A stretch of 64,000 bases of DNA from Capitulum mitella (Eukaryota; Arthropoda; Thecostraca; Pollicipedomorpha; Pollicipedidae): contig CP099854.1 of NCBI GenBank assembly GCA_030062745.1, forward strand, positions 7,714,014-7,778,013, read 5' to 3'. Numbering within the stretch: the first letter of the stretch is position 1; every line of letters starts with the position of its first letter. A program made the position numbers and the translations under genes. This document shows, piece by piece, positions 42,427-54,969 of this stretch. The notes under the pieces were generated by a model. That model was given only the letters and a program-made list of their open reading frames with translations. It was not told where the DNA came from and searched no databases.

Positions 42427-42972
42427 TTAGCCAGAATAGGCTGGAACAGGATCAGAGTTCAGCGTGAGTTAGCCAGAATAGGCTGGAACAGGATCAGAGT
42501 TCAGCGTGAGTTAGCCAGAACAGGCTGGAACAGGATCAGAGCTCAGCGTGAGTTAGCCAGAATAGGCTGGAACAGGATCAGAGCTCAGCGTGAGTTAGCC
42601 AGAACAGGCAGGAACAGGATCAGAGTTCAGCGTGAATTAGCCAGAATAGGCTGGAACAGGATCAGAGTTCAGCGTGAGTTAGCCAGAATAGGCTGGAACA
42701 GGATCAGAGTTCAGCGTGAGTTAGCCAGAACAGGCTGGAACAGGATCAGAGCTCAGCGTGAGTTAGCCAGAATAGGCTGGAACAGGATCAGAGTTCAGCG
42801 TGAGTTAGCCAGAATAGGCTGGAACAGGATCAGAGCTCAGCGTGAGTTAGCCAGAATAGGCTGGAACAGGATCAGAGTTCAGCGTGAGTTAGCCAGAATA
42901 GGCTGGAACAGGATCAGAGCTCAGCGTGAGTTAGCCAGAATAGGCTGGAACAGGATCAGAGTTCAGCGTGAG
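42427..42972 (+). repeat. 42-bp minisatellite, 13 copies
   Basis: Thirteen exact-length units of TTAGCCAGAATAGGCTGGAA continuing CAGGATCAGAGTTCAGCGTGAG. Units differ mainly at two positions (AATAGG/AACAGG and GTTC/GCTC). The last five alternate GTTC and GCTC, a higher-order pattern. The 42-bp period keeps one + frame open throughout, spelling a 14-residue motif (ELARIGWNRIRVQR). There is no start context or splice site that would make it a gene. Confidence 0.95.
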
Positions 42973-43162
42973 CGGACCTCGTACTGCGAACCATGACCAC
43001 GCAATGCTGGTGTTTCTGAGCCGCGAGCTGTGCGACGCCAGACGCCGCTTCATTTGGCGCTGGAGAATTTCTGCCGCGCAACCACACGGCCGCTCCGTGA
43101 CCGGCCGACCCTCTCCTGACCTGGCCTCGCTGACCCTCTCGGCTTCCGCCTGAAAAATCAGC

Positions 43163-43222
43163 GCACGTTCGGGGACTCGAACCTGGGGCGCGGAGAACTT
43201 TCTAACTACTTCCCGCCTCCTT
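43163..43222 (-). mobile_element. Partial tRNA-like SINE head
   Basis: On the minus strand GTTAGAAAGTTCTCCGCGCCCC is followed by AGGTTCGAGTCCCCG, a good B-box. It resembles the head at 11024-11098 (shared CTCCGCGCCCC and B-box). The 5' half is degraded. Confidence 0.5.
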
Positions 43223-44142
43223 GTCCGTCCGCCAACGGCCGCTGGCCGAGGTGGGACTGCATGTTTTCGCTGTTTCCGCCCAGGGTCGGGAGTGATGTGC
43301 ATTCACCGAGTTTCACCGGAGAGTACAATAAAAACACAGGTACTCCGTTAACTGGGTTCACGGAGGGGGGAGGAGCGGGAACACTGTCCACGTGACGAAT
43401 TTCCGAGATAGCCAAAATACGAACAAGGCGCACAAACCGATAAGATAAGATAAAGTATTCTACTGCCTTTTTCCTCATCAGTTTTGCGTGTTTATGTAGG
43501 CCGCTGAAGTTTATTGTAAAATAACGTCATAAAGGCGACAATGTTTACGATTTCTCCAGTCTATTCGCATTTGCTTGTTCCTTGGAACATATCAGTTGCA
43601 AGATAATTGCTTCTTGCAAAGCGCCTTATTATGTCATGAGAGGTTACAGTATGGCTCCCTTTACATGGAGCATCAATTTGAGCCAAAAAACGAGTTAGAA
43701 TACCCATTTCAAGGTTTTTTCGAGACAGCGTAAAGACCTGGCCACACTATGCAGACCACGGTTCTCCTAGCTACGACTGAGCAACGACTTTCGCAATCAA
43801 CTGCTGGGAGAAATTCCTACTTTCTTCTTCTAAAACTAGTGCTCCACTGCACGGGTGGGAAAAAAGCATGACCTTGCTCAAGGTCAGGCGGCTGGCCAGA
43901 CGGACCAAACAGCTGGACAAATACAACGCAGGGAACCACCGGCATCAGTCAGGACACGAAAACAAGTTGGGGCGTGCGTTGGGACGCGCGCCAAAAGGTC
44001 AGGCAACGGTAACCGACCCTCGGGTTCAGTTGCCGTTGCCCCGGAGGGGTGGGGTAAGGGAAGGGGCACGTACGCGCGTCAAAAAAAAGAAACAAAGAAA
44101 AAAACGAAAGAAAGAAAAGAACACCAGCAAAACTGAGATGCG

Positions 44143-44148
44143 AAATTT
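44143..44148 (-). terminator. Poly(A) signal overlapping a stop codon
   Basis: On the minus strand the frame ends CTG-GAA-TAA in GGAATAAATTT, so the AATAAA hexamer contains the TAA stop. A U/G-rich stretch follows within 60 bases, as expected of a cleavage region. Confidence 0.45.
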
Positions 44149-44661
44149 ATTCCAACTCATGTTTGCCCCTCGGGCGTTTTCTTACCAAAGCCGCCAGCCA
44201 GCGGGCCGGTAGGGTCCGGGCACCACGGCCTGCCCCATGGGCGTTCAATATCACCAGGCACGTTCGGAGGAGGCGGCGCTCCGATTCCCTAGCCGCGGCC
44301 GAGACGGCCAGCGCCGCCTGGTGGTCGGCCAGCTCCAGTTGAACGGCGTCCAGGGCCGCCTGGTGGACGGCCAGCTCCAGTTGAACGGCGTCCAGCGCCG
44401 CCTGGTGGACGGCCAGCTCCAGTTGAACGGCGTCCAGGGCCGCCTGGTGGACGGCCAGCTCCAGTTGAACGGCGGCCAGCGCCGCCTGGTGGACGGCCAG
44501 CTCCCGCTGGGCGCGAGCGACCCGTTCGTTCTCACCGGCAGCCCAGCCGACGGTCAGCTGCTCCGCGCGAACGGCTCGCTCGAAGGTCCTCTCCTCTTCC
44601 GCGATGGCCCAAAGCACTGCCAGGGGCGGCCTGGTGCCGGTGGCGGCTCTGGCTGGAGGCG
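44146..44661 (-). CDS. Coiled-coil protein, terminal exon with 14-residue repeats
   Basis: On the minus strand a strong acceptor (CCATTTTTCTCGCCTCCAG) opens a frame that runs to TAA. It reads LAVLWAIAEEERTFERAVRA, then AEQLTVGWAAGENERVARAQ, then five copies of ELAVHQAALDAVQL, then RESERRLLRTCLVILNAHG and a basic end. The Leu/Ala/Glu spacing predicts a long amphipathic helix or coiled coil. The 14-residue units are a 42-bp DNA tandem repeat. Such Ala/Glu/Arg-rich helices often end regulatory or transposon-derived proteins of invertebrates, but I recognise no family. No upstream exon is visible. A frame ATG further out (44731) exists but the acceptor seems better. Confidence 0.45.
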
Positions 44662-44739
44662 AGAAAAATGGGCTGCTCTGTGAAGAGTTGCAGTTTCGAA
44701 AAAAGTGGGCAGACACAGAGTGGTCCTCCACTCAATACT

Positions 44740-45759
44740 CATAAAACAGGGCCACGGAAAAAATGCGACCAATGCATTTTTATCCGCGTTTATTTCAGCC
44801 TCTCTCTTGCCCCCTTTAGTCAGTCACGTGCTCGTGATTGGACGATTTAGATTAAATGAATGCTGGAAGAAATGTAACTTCGTTACATGACATGCCATTC
44901 GTAAACTGCTTGACGAACGAGGGATCTGAAATTTCTCGATCAAAATACGAAGCCGGACCTTAATGAACTTTTAAGAGACAACGTGCCGCTACCCGCATAC
45001 TTGTGACCAGTTTCCACCACCGACAAGCTGTTTTTAGACCTGCTTTACATACTGAGCAGAATGTCACATGGGGCATGGTGCTTCTGCTGTGTCTTATTCA
45101 GCAGTTCAAAACATGACTCAACTTCACAGTCAATGGCGGTGTTTTGTTTCCTTGCGCATCACGATGGCAAAACCATTGCAAAATGGCATGACTGCTTTGG
45201 ATTTCAGACCAGCCGTGAAAACATGAATTGATCTTTTTCCTCAAACTGGTATTTTCCCAATGGAGAAAGTGGTCTTTCTCTTCGGAAAACATTACATTTG
45301 TTACATTATATTTGTCTCCGGAAAGCATTATATTGAGCCGACATAAAGACCTTAAACATCACTATGCACCTTAATTCCTCGTGACGTCTTTTCCTGTGAG
45401 ACCGATATGAGCAAAAGATGACACCACTTTCGATACATGTATAAAGGACAAAAAGTAATATAATAAGCATATAACAATAGCTACATAATACCTGCATGTG
45501 ATGTGGGATACGATGCAACCACCCTGAGGTTTTTCGAGAACAGTTTCCGAACGGTTTGTTTCATCCGACTGAAATTTGTTGTACATTCTGGGGCGTCCTT
45601 TTCGGATCTTGCGATCTAAAAATTTTTCTTCTTCGTTGTTATGGTAATGATGTATAACGTCATAATGGGAACCATGTTAGCCGTGTTCGCACGCCGACGC
45701 TGCCGGCTCATAACGGTCTCAGTTTTGTCTTATTGTAGGACGGCTGGAATGCACGAATG

Positions 45760-45808
<49 letters not shown>

Positions 45809-47336
45809 CAATAGATTTCATATGGTATATTCTGTAAGACTATACGCAGATTTAATAGGCTTACGCTCAGTGCTGGGATTATCGAGGGCGTAAACTGAGG
45901 TCATGAACTACGGCGGGAAACACGTTACTTTTTATCCTTGGAATTGCGATAGAAAATAGGTATCGCAAAACGACCTCCATATTCGGATTGCTTGAGGTGT
46001 AAGGAATCGAATGGTACAAATTTGGTGCAATTTGTCTTTTATTTCAACAAAAGAGGGCGCAGTGCAGCGAACGCCTGACATTTGCTCCGACGGGCGGAGC
46101 GGCGTCGGCCGCGGAGTGGTGAGTCTGCAGTACCACGGCATGCATAAAAGTAGATTCTGTGTTGGATGTCAACTTGAAAAACGCCTTTAAGACATTTAAG
46201 TTGCGATTTTTAGCTAATCCGAGGCCATTCTAGGTCACTGGCCTCAGATAACCTTGGATGACCTAGGATGGCCTTTATATTTTATCCGACAATAGTGCTT
46301 GTTAACCTAGATGCTTTGTTTGACTTCATCATCTATTATTACCGACAGAAATGCTTCTGCACCCGCGAGAACGCATTTAAGCCGACGATCCCGCTTGACA
46401 AGTATTGACCTAGCGTGGCTCGGATCGGACTCTATGGGTAAAATACAATTCTGTGATGTTCACATGGACTCATAATCGGTTGGCTAACATGGCCACATTC
46501 GTTTTGTTTTGTTATCATCTATTCTTTAGCGTTCATTTGCGCTTCAACTCGAAAAAGTGCCACCTTCTGCCAATTTTTAACCTTTGACCAGACCTGGGAG
46601 ATAATCCGCTGGCTTGAGACTTAAAAAACGATACTAATCCCGCGAGAGCCCATCACGGGCAACACGCTGTTTTTTTCGCGACGCTCTAGGGCTCACGGGG
46701 TGGAAATGGGCGGGGAGTCATACCCCCATACCTCCGCGTCATGCAGAAGGCCCTGTACGGGAGAGGATTAATGTGCGGCGCGGTGATGAAATTTTCGTTC
46801 CACATTTCCTTTTATGTCGCAGCGGAGAGTGATTTGGCTTATAAATTTTCGCTTTCAATGCACGGTCTTAACTGACTGCCCACAACTGGTACAGCGGCAC
46901 ACCTGGCTACATGTTCGTGCTTAGTGCGGTGACAAAAGCTTTCATTTATCATTTCCTTTTCATTCGTAGGTGTCCTCCGACGATCGCGCAGTCGTCTTAG
47001 CGGGGGGTAAGGTGGGAGTTTTTCAGAATGACTTCCGTAGCGCCCGGAAAGCGTTCCCGGCCCACTCCTGCTTTCTTGCTCAATGGCATTGTAGCCACCG
47101 CTCTAGCTGGCCTGTCTCCGGAGGACGCAGTAAGCATGACGTAGATACCTGGTTCTCTGTCTGATTTCCGCCTCTAAAGCCGATGCGCATTTTGATCCTG
47201 GGGAGCCGACGTTTTGACTCCGTAATACGTTTTTTTAATGACTGGTGACGGTAACCCGTCCGTCCCTGAAACGGACCACAGCACACGACGGATTGTTTAA
47301 GCCTGGTTTCTTCCCCGCTGTAGTCATTTTGTGTTT
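44740..47336. other. Non-coding stretch
   Basis: AT-leaning sequence with an (AT)n tract at 45764 and AGGTCA/TGACCT-rich segments (46210-46280). Open frames are short and featureless. Confidence 0.5.
45764..45805. repeat. (AT)n microsatellite
   Basis: AT dinucleotides for about 42 bases. Confidence 0.95.
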
Positions 47337-47376
47337 CCAGTCACAACAACACAACAAATGTGGTTGTTGTGACTGG
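47337..47376. repeat. Perfect 14-bp hairpin
   Basis: CCAGTCACAACAAC at 47337-47350 pairs exactly with GTTGTTGTGACTGG at 47363-47376 across a 12-base loop. Confidence 0.9.
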
Positions 47377-47559
47377 TTGACGCGTCAAAAGCAATTCGAC
47401 AGGGAGTCGACAATAATATCTTTGAGTAGCTGAATTAACATAAAGGCCTAAAACGTCTTTTCAGTTTTTAATTTATTTTTTTATTTTAAAAGTTTAAGTC
47501 GTATTGCACTATATTATGACATAGGCGACAAGAGAATGGAGTATGGGGGAATGAAAACT

Positions 47560-48376
47560 GGGAAATGTCATGGTTGCATGTTCATCAGGTGAACTTGCGA
47601 CCTTTGGCCTAAAGTGACCCTAGGTGACATCAAGGTCACATGGAATGCCCTTGGGTTCATTTCGTAATTCTTGGAAACGTCTCCAACCATTTGAATCGAC
47701 GATATTTCTAAAAAACTTATGTTTCTCAACGTCATGATATAAGATGCTCCAGCGGACATTTTAGGTCATAGCCCCGTGACGCAATCCGATATCGACCAGA
47801 AAAAGCTTCCGAAAAAACTTGAAACCAGAAAAAGCCAGGAAAAGCTTGACCAGAAAAAAAGAAAAACGAAAAGAAAAGAAAGAAATAAACCAGAAAAACC
47901 TTGAATGAATGTGCAAATCTTGGAGCTGGATATGTTTATGAGTTTTTTCAGAAAAAACATGAGCGCCAAAAAATTTACATAAAACCATATTCTAACTTTT
48001 TGCCTTGACTTCAATTTGTAAAGCAATCTCAAAACAAAAGACGTATTTTTGTGTGTTTGTGCGGTTTAATTGTTTACACTATGTGCTGTACCTTAAGAGG
48101 TACGTAAACACTTGTACCTAAACACTCCCATAAAGTTTACGTTTAAACTTAGCCATTTCTCTTTCACCTTCATCAGCACCAAGCGTGACCTGACGTGACT
48201 CCCAAAAACGTAGCTTGGTTCTCCCCCCCCAGGAACATTAAATTATGAAAATTTTCCATAATACATGGGAAGAAAATATAGGAAGCGCCGAATGTGCATA
48301 GAGCTGTTTTGAATGGAAATGCAACAAAAAAAAAAAACGGAAAGGGGGCTCCAAAGGCCCCCATAAGGGAATAGGG
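47560..48376 (-). mobile_element. Degraded relative of the piggyBac-like family
   Basis: The right boundary is intact (GGGAATAGGG then TTAA at 48377-48380). The interior has landmarks of the family in reverse order, such as AACTTGCGACCTTTGGCC and TTTTAGGTCATAGCCCCGTGAC, but is heavily diverged and the other end is not found. A forward-oriented fragment of the same family follows at 48595-48960. Confidence 0.55.
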
Positions 48377-48594
48377 TTAAGCTTTTTCTAAGCTTACTTT
48401 ACGTAGAGCAGAAGCTATTCAACTCGCTGGTTATACGCAATGACTTCATGATCACACGATACTAACTTGGCATGCTTAGCTCAAACAATGACGTCATATT
48501 CAAAACGTTACATCTGATATTATAAGATACAGTGCGACCTTAGATGACTCTGGCCCTTTGCAGTTCCGAAGAGTAAGCTGGCGGCCGCCAAAGG

Positions 48595-48960
48595 TCAAAG
48601 ACTCACCCGATGAACTTGCAACCATGACATTTCCCCGTTTTCATGCCCTGGCGCCGCTTATGCCGAGGAAAAACGCAACACGATTTAAGCGTGTGAAGCA
48701 CAGAATGGTCAGTGAAGGATCAAAAAGTATTTAGCCTTTATGTTGATTTAATGTTTAAAAATATATTGCCCCATTTTCCAAGTTCTGTGAACACTCACGA
48801 ATTTTCTCAAACTTCTAAACGTATGGGTCAAACGGAAAGCCCATCGATTATTTTCCGATTCATGCAAATTTCATTACAATCGGTCGAAAAACATGGAATG
48901 TTTATAATAAGTCGAAAATATCCCAGTTTCGGCTTTTTGGCCCTAATTTTTGTGGGCTAA
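48595..48960 (+). mobile_element. Fragment of the piggyBac-like family
   Basis: Contains AAAGGTCAAAGACTCACC, CATGACATTTCCCCGTTTTCATG, CCCTGGCGCCGCTTATGCC and a later ATTCATGCAAATTTCATTACAATCGGTC, in the order found in the complete copies, with no ends. Confidence 0.55.
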
Positions 48961-50149
48961 CATTTCGATTATGACCAACGTGCTCAGAAACACGAAACCA
49001 CAGGACTAATGTTTCGTGCTAGAATGTCACGGCTGCCCGTTTGGCGTCACTGATTCTGCACATTTCCAATGTTTCGGATGTCTTTGGGCATCTTGTGAAC
49101 AAGTTCATGTCATCGCACTCTGCGCGTGCTCTGTTTGGACCAAAATGTACGACACAGTTACAAGGAATCTGTCAATTTACCTCCCGTTCTGAACAGCTGT
49201 GCGAAGCTGTGGCACAGCTCATTAACCTCAGATTAACCTAAGATAGGATGCTATAATGACATGAGCTCGCAACAGGCCACTGCATGTCACGATAGTTGCC
49301 ATTGTTTGTCAAATAATGCCAGTTTACTCAGAAGAAACTGTTGTTGTAGGCACATGCAGATTTTCTGGTGCAACCTCAAGTATCTAGAGTCACTTTTTAG
49401 AAGTCTGATGTTTATGCTGTCCTATTGTTTTGTTGTGTTCATGGAGATTTGTCGTGTTTGTGGGGTCTTACGTCGTTTTTGAGGTTTTGTATGTCACAGT
49501 CAGCATAATAAGCAAAATATAACCGACTTCTTGACATAGCGTAGCATAGCTAGGCCTGTGTCACGTTTTTTTCAGACGTAGATTGGTATCTTATTCATAC
49601 CTTGACTTGTATTTTGGCTTTAGGATACCTCAATCTCCAGCTGGAGCCTAAGCAATAACGGCATTCCTGTATTCCCCACCTCAGTCAAAGAAAAACCTCT
49701 GATGCAACATGTGAATTGGAAAAAGTACTGGGGTTAAAACAGCCGAGTGCCGTCCTTCATGACTCACCCCTCGACCTCCAGTCTCAACCCACATCCGCAG
49801 CGACGCGATAGGCTTCTTCATCACTGCTGGCCGTAGGTGTGCGTGGAGACAGGGTGTTGGATTTCGGACCAAGCATACTACCGTGAAAAGATCATCAGCG
49901 AAGTGCATATAATGTCCCAAGTCAAAACATGTTCAGCGAATCCCCAATGACAGAGCCGAGCAACACGTTCCGGTGCTATCTATATTCAGTGCTTAAATGG
50001 AAACGTTATAAATGCACATCAGCTTCGCATGTAAAAATGAATACAAAAGCGTTCTTCTTCCCGGTGCATCCCTGATCATCAGTCCTAGAGACTGTGACGC
50101 TGCGCCATAGCCCTCGATGTCTCTCAATTGAGAGAGCAGTCCAAACGTT
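48961..50149. other. Non-coding stretch
   Basis: Nothing recognised. Confidence 0.45.
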
Positions 50150-50455
50150 TGTGTATCCGTCGTATCCGGTTTACTCCGCGTATCCTGCGTCGCCGCACTG
50201 TACCTGGCCTACCTAATGTATCCGGCGCATCATTAGTTTCCGGGTAGTCCAGTGCATCCGGCGTGCCCAGTGCTGTATCCGTCGTATCCCGCGTTCCCAG
50301 TTTATCTGGTATGTCCGAAGTATCCGGAGTGTCCAGTGTATCCAGTGCAGTCGGTGTATCCGTTGTCACATTTGTCCTATCCGGCGTACCCAGCGTCTCC
50401 GCCATCTCCCAAGTATCCGTGGTGTCCAGCGTATCCGGCGCGTCCGGCGTCGCGG
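50150..50455 (+). repeat. Degenerate 9-bp repeat (GTATCCGGC)
   Basis: About 30 imperfect 9-base words of the type GTATCCGGC, TGTCCAGTG and GTATCCGTT follow one another. On the minus strand they read as Asp-Thr-Pro-Asp-Thr-Leu repeats, and on the + strand as Tyr-Pro-rich repeats. Since 9 is a multiple of 3, the open frames are expected from the repeat. The downstream GC-rich block (50455-50900) also has open frames on both strands and no recognised domain. Confidence 0.7.
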
Positions 50456-51080
50456 CGCCGGCGGCGCGCCGCGGCCCGGCTCTCGTATCGACGTCCGAGG
50501 GCACGAGGGCACGGCGTCCGCCGCCGGTGCCCCCCGCACGGCCAGCATCCGGTGTCCGTGCGCGGGCGCGCTTTCCTGACCGTACGCGCCATTTCCGTGA
50601 CGGCCGGCCGGCGAAACGGCAGCCACCGCCCGACGTCACCGCCCGACGCCCGCTTAATGTCGCGGGCGCGTGCCAGCGGCCCGTTCCGGCGGCACTCCGT
50701 CGCGGCCCGGCGGCACACTATCTCCGCATTTCGCCCGTCGCGTCGTCGGCGACGGGAGCTCTGTTGTGGAGACTCCGCGGACGCGGAATCGGTCGGCGGC
50801 GGCGCGCGAGGCGAGGCATCGTTCGCGTGCGGCCGCGCCGCTGTGTGTTGCTAGCCGGACAACTATTGTCCGGCGGGGCGGGGCGGGCGTGCGCAGCAAT
50901 GTCGTGTTAGTCCGAATTCCGCCTGTCGTGTCGCTGGCGACGGAGGTTCTGTTGTCGATACTGCATGAACGCGGAAATCTGTCTGCAGCGGCGGGCGAGG
51001 CCACCACCACAGGTCTAAAATTTCAGTAACTTAGCATTTACGACGGACGGCAGGCCCGCGCACTGATGAGCGGCTGATGC

Positions 51081-51270
51081 TATTACTATTGGGTTATTTA
51101 ACGACGCTTTCGACTGCCGGGTCATTTCGCGTCACAACCTCTCACGCCGTTGCCGCGAGGGACGGCGAGCTGTTGCTGTTACCCGGAAATGAAATGCAAT
51201 GTTGCTGTTCGAACCAAGGACCTTTCGGCCACGAGGCGAGCACGATAATCACCACACCAGTCCGCCCCCG
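51081..51270 (-). mobile_element. tRNA-derived SINE, family T, copy 2
   Basis: Same organisation as 40381-40548 in the same orientation: head with GTGTGGTGATTATCGTGCTCG and GGTCCTTGGTTCGAAC, tail with GGCAACGGCGTGAGAGG and ending GTTAAATAACCCAATAG. An extra ~25 bases (GCAACATTGCATTTCATTTC) interrupt the sequence after the B-box. Confidence 0.75.
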
Positions 51271-54200
51271 GCTCATGCTAGTCGCGGCTGTATCGTACTT
51301 TTGCTTTTGGCATCATTACAACACCGCATTACGTCACATTTGGCGAATGGCACGTCACATATTTCCTTCTGGTTTCCATCTTCCTGACATGAAAACACAG
51401 TACGGGAAAGGGTCTTTTTTCGCGGGTGCCAATGACGAGCAAAATTTCTTGATGTCTCGAAAGGTACATTTAAGTTAGCTGATTGGCTTTATTTAACATT
51501 TCGTTCTTTTTGCAAAGCGTGGTGTGGGCTTCGGCATCTTAAATGCGTTTCAGAGGATACGACGAGTGATTACACAAAATCTTTAGAAATCGCCTGGCGA
51601 AAACATGCTTGATTTAATATTGCACGTTTTGATGTGAAATGGCCTCGCGAATTCGTGTGAAGCGCACGTTTTTCCAGTCGTGTGTTACTGGGACGTAAAA
51701 ACATGCGTCTCACTAACCAGCAAGACGAATCACTCCAAATATCGTACAAATGTTTATAATCCTGCGTTTTGTTGCAGTGTACGTCATTTGGACATGTGGT
51801 CCAAAAAACGCGCGATCTTGCGTCCTTAGTTGCGCACGGTTGCTTTTCGATATATTAAAAGCAAATTTAAACGTAAATGCTGTTGTTCCCAACAAACTGG
51901 GCACTTCACTTTGCCACTTGCCCAGAGCTGTCAGGGAGTTCATTCTCCCATTGTTAATCTTGTCGAAGTCCTTACGCCTTTGACGAGATTCGGAGCCAGT
52001 ATTCGGCATTTGGTCTTCGACATTACGAGAGGAGACGGGGATACGAATCCAGACATTTCCAAAGCCTACGCGACAGAGCAGGAAAGCAAAAACGAGCCTG
52101 TAGTTTGTTTTTTTTAGCTGCACGATGACATCCAGTTTGTCCTTTTAGATCCCAGAATGACCATAGCGGCGACATCAAAGGATGCATGTTGGTTGATTCT
52201 AGTTTTCGTTGGATCCCATGAGACGTAACATAAAGGGGGCTTTTAAGGGGCCTGCTGAAACGACTTCAGGAGACGAATAAGTACTCATACTACTATTGGT
52301 ATACGAATCATCGTTTCCGATTACATCATGACCCTTACAATGTCGATGAAAGATGGAAAGGGTTAACAGCCTATGTTCATAATTCTGACCTGAGATAACC
52401 TTGACCCGAATAAGGACGGCAGTGCAAAGGTCACCGCCACCACGGATTACACACGTCGAAGACTGAGGATGGCTTTATACTGTAAAATACTCAAAATATT
52501 GGCTCCGCTATGACAGCCGTCACCGTAACGTTATCTGTCAATGACGTACAGATGTCCTTTGTCACTGACCCATCAAGGTACTGACTTCATATTTTCAGTT
52601 CCAGTGACCCTTCTATCCATTCTAGGGTCTCCTTAACCCTCCCGAAGGTCTCTGACTGCATCAGAAACCTTCAGCTTTTCACGCAGGTCCGTGGAACTCC
52701 TTGGGGGCCCTGTGACATTCCAGGGGCCCCTTTGACGTCCTAGACTTAGTTCTCATCTTGGCCGTCTCAGTGGCCCTGTGACCATTCTGGCGGTCTCAAG
52801 AACAATCTACCGTGTTTGTCTCTCGTGGCACGTGAGTTACTTGGTGTCTTCCAAACGAATATTATTTATTACTATTACATTAGGCAAAATTATTTGTCGC
52901 TGTTGTATTATATTAACAAATTTCAAGCAATATTTCTACGTCACCAGGTACCTTCCGAAGCAATACTCGCAATTCCAATAAACGCGACTATATGGACTGT
53001 TTTTTAAGGATCAAAAACGTAGGTAGGCGACACGCCAGCACATTTTTCAAACCTGCACGTCACATCGCGGCGGCCATACTGCTACCTGTGTGTTGCCAGC
53101 CTGCTAACCGGACAACCAATGCTCGGGGAGGGGGGGGGGGGGGTGAGTAACGGTGTCCTGTTAGTCACGGAAGGAGGGCAGGGGAGGGGATATCCTGCCA
53201 GCAAAGGTCACGCGGGTCAGAGGTGAGTCGGATTCAGGCAAATCAGCCTGCCACAAAGCTCATGTAGCCGGCCTAAACCGGGGCAGCTGACAATAGGGGG
53301 TGCCAGAGGCACACACGGGGGGACAGGGGGCCACAGCCCCGCCCAGGCCAGGTTTGCCAAGGGCCCTTGTTTTGTCTATAATTTTGTAAGCCGGGGCTCG
53401 ATGGACCGTGTCTTGGAAAACTTCCGTTTGATTTTTGTAATTCCTTTACATAACAAAACAAGCAGGAGAAAAGCAAGCATTATGTTCATGAGAGTGCGGT
53501 GGGTGGAAAGGATCCGCTTTACGGGCTAAAATGGCCTAACCAAACGTTTTTTTTTTAAACAATCTCACGGCAATCCCTCTGACACGGCAATTGAGCCTTA
53601 GTGACTGAACCTCAGAAGACTCCCATAAGTTTCGTTCCTTAAGTTCTATTGTATTTGCATCATCATCTTGTCTTGTTTATCAACTGCTTGTATACATTTC
53701 ATAGCATAGCTAACGGGTCGGCAGTATGAAATTGAACAACGTTTGCATTTCTGTCATTTTTATGTTTCTGACTGCAGACCCACAAAATTCAGCAAAAAGA
53801 AGCTTTATTTCATTCTTTCTTTGGAAACATCAGTGCACAAGAGCCAATACACCTTCCCTCTCCCCACGATGCAGGCGCTCTGACACCCCTCTCGTCACTT
53901 CCGGGCCATTTGTAGGTTCAGGTTTTGCATTACTTGCTAAATCTATTGCTTTACCTGGGCATCCGACTTTGCCATCCATCTGCGGTTAAACGCTTCTTGT
54001 TTTTTTTCGCCCCAGAAGTCTCCCATCGACCCGATATGAGGCACGCTCGGAGTCATCTCGGGAGACCACCGGAATGTTCACCTGCTCGAGGACCTTCAGC
54101 GTCTCCAGCGCACACCCATTCTGGAAATTCGCGTACGCATGGACATCATCAACGTCCGTCATTGTTTGGTCATTCACATTTTCTTCGTTTATTCGAAGAC

Positions 54201-54969
54201 CTTTGGAACGATATTGCCACTCATGTGCTTTGATAAGCCACCCATGACAGACCCAAAGCATCAGTACTTAAGATTTTAACGCATCATATAAAGATCCAGA
54301 ATTACACGGTATTGCGTGGACTGTGAGTCACAGAAATCGCAATTACATGGACAGTGGGCGGAGCCTATCTTGACAGGAGGCGGGGCTTATACCGTCCATG
54401 GATACCTGTACCTTCTCGGCTCTGTTATTACATGGACGAATGATCGGGACTTATGCTGGCCATGGATTCCCGTATTTCTGTGGATGCCAGATTGACCAGG
54501 TATATCTGAACTGTTTGCGTCGCTGGAGCTTTGGTTTTGCTAGACGTAAGACAGAAATACATGTCTGCCACCTTGCAAAGGTAATATGGTGCGTTTGTTT
54601 GTTTCGTTCCATTGCGAGCTGCACACGTTCAGAGTAAAGTCCGTTTCTGGGGTATATTATCGTGCGCCGTTGGATGCGTTGTGCATGTGCATAACTTTTC
54701 CGATAGTTAGTCGTCGAGCAGTGAGGACTGTGAAGTGGAAAATGAGGACAGACGAATATAGCAACACGTACCCTCAAGGAAGCTCCACAATGGACCCATC
54801 ACCATCACCCTAATGTTCAGAGTTGCGACCATGATCCCCAAGAGCATCATAATTATGCGCTAACTTTAAAATGTCATTCATTATACTGCAAAACAATACC
54901 AAATAAACAACACAAGGTTGACCGGTACTGGAACCGTCCGCTTGGTTAACCTGTCCCGACTGGGGAGTG
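51271..54969. other. Non-coding stretch
   Basis: No supported gene. 52600-52800 is a degenerate repeat of GGCCCTGTGAC / AAGGTCTCTGAC words. G-runs occur at 53129-53142. A GGGGGTGCCAGAGGC...GGGGGGACAGGGGGCC segment (53290-53335) looks like part of a dispersed repeat seen only once here. Confidence 0.45.

Noticed and set aside
42427..42972. CRISPR-like array of regular repeats
   Set aside because: Units follow directly with no variable spacers. It is an ordinary minisatellite in an animal genome.
50124..50910. Asp-Thr-Pro repeat protein (-) or Tyr-Pro repeat protein (+)
   Set aside because: They arise from a degenerate 9-bp repeat. No signal peptide, splice sites or conserved flank supports either strand.
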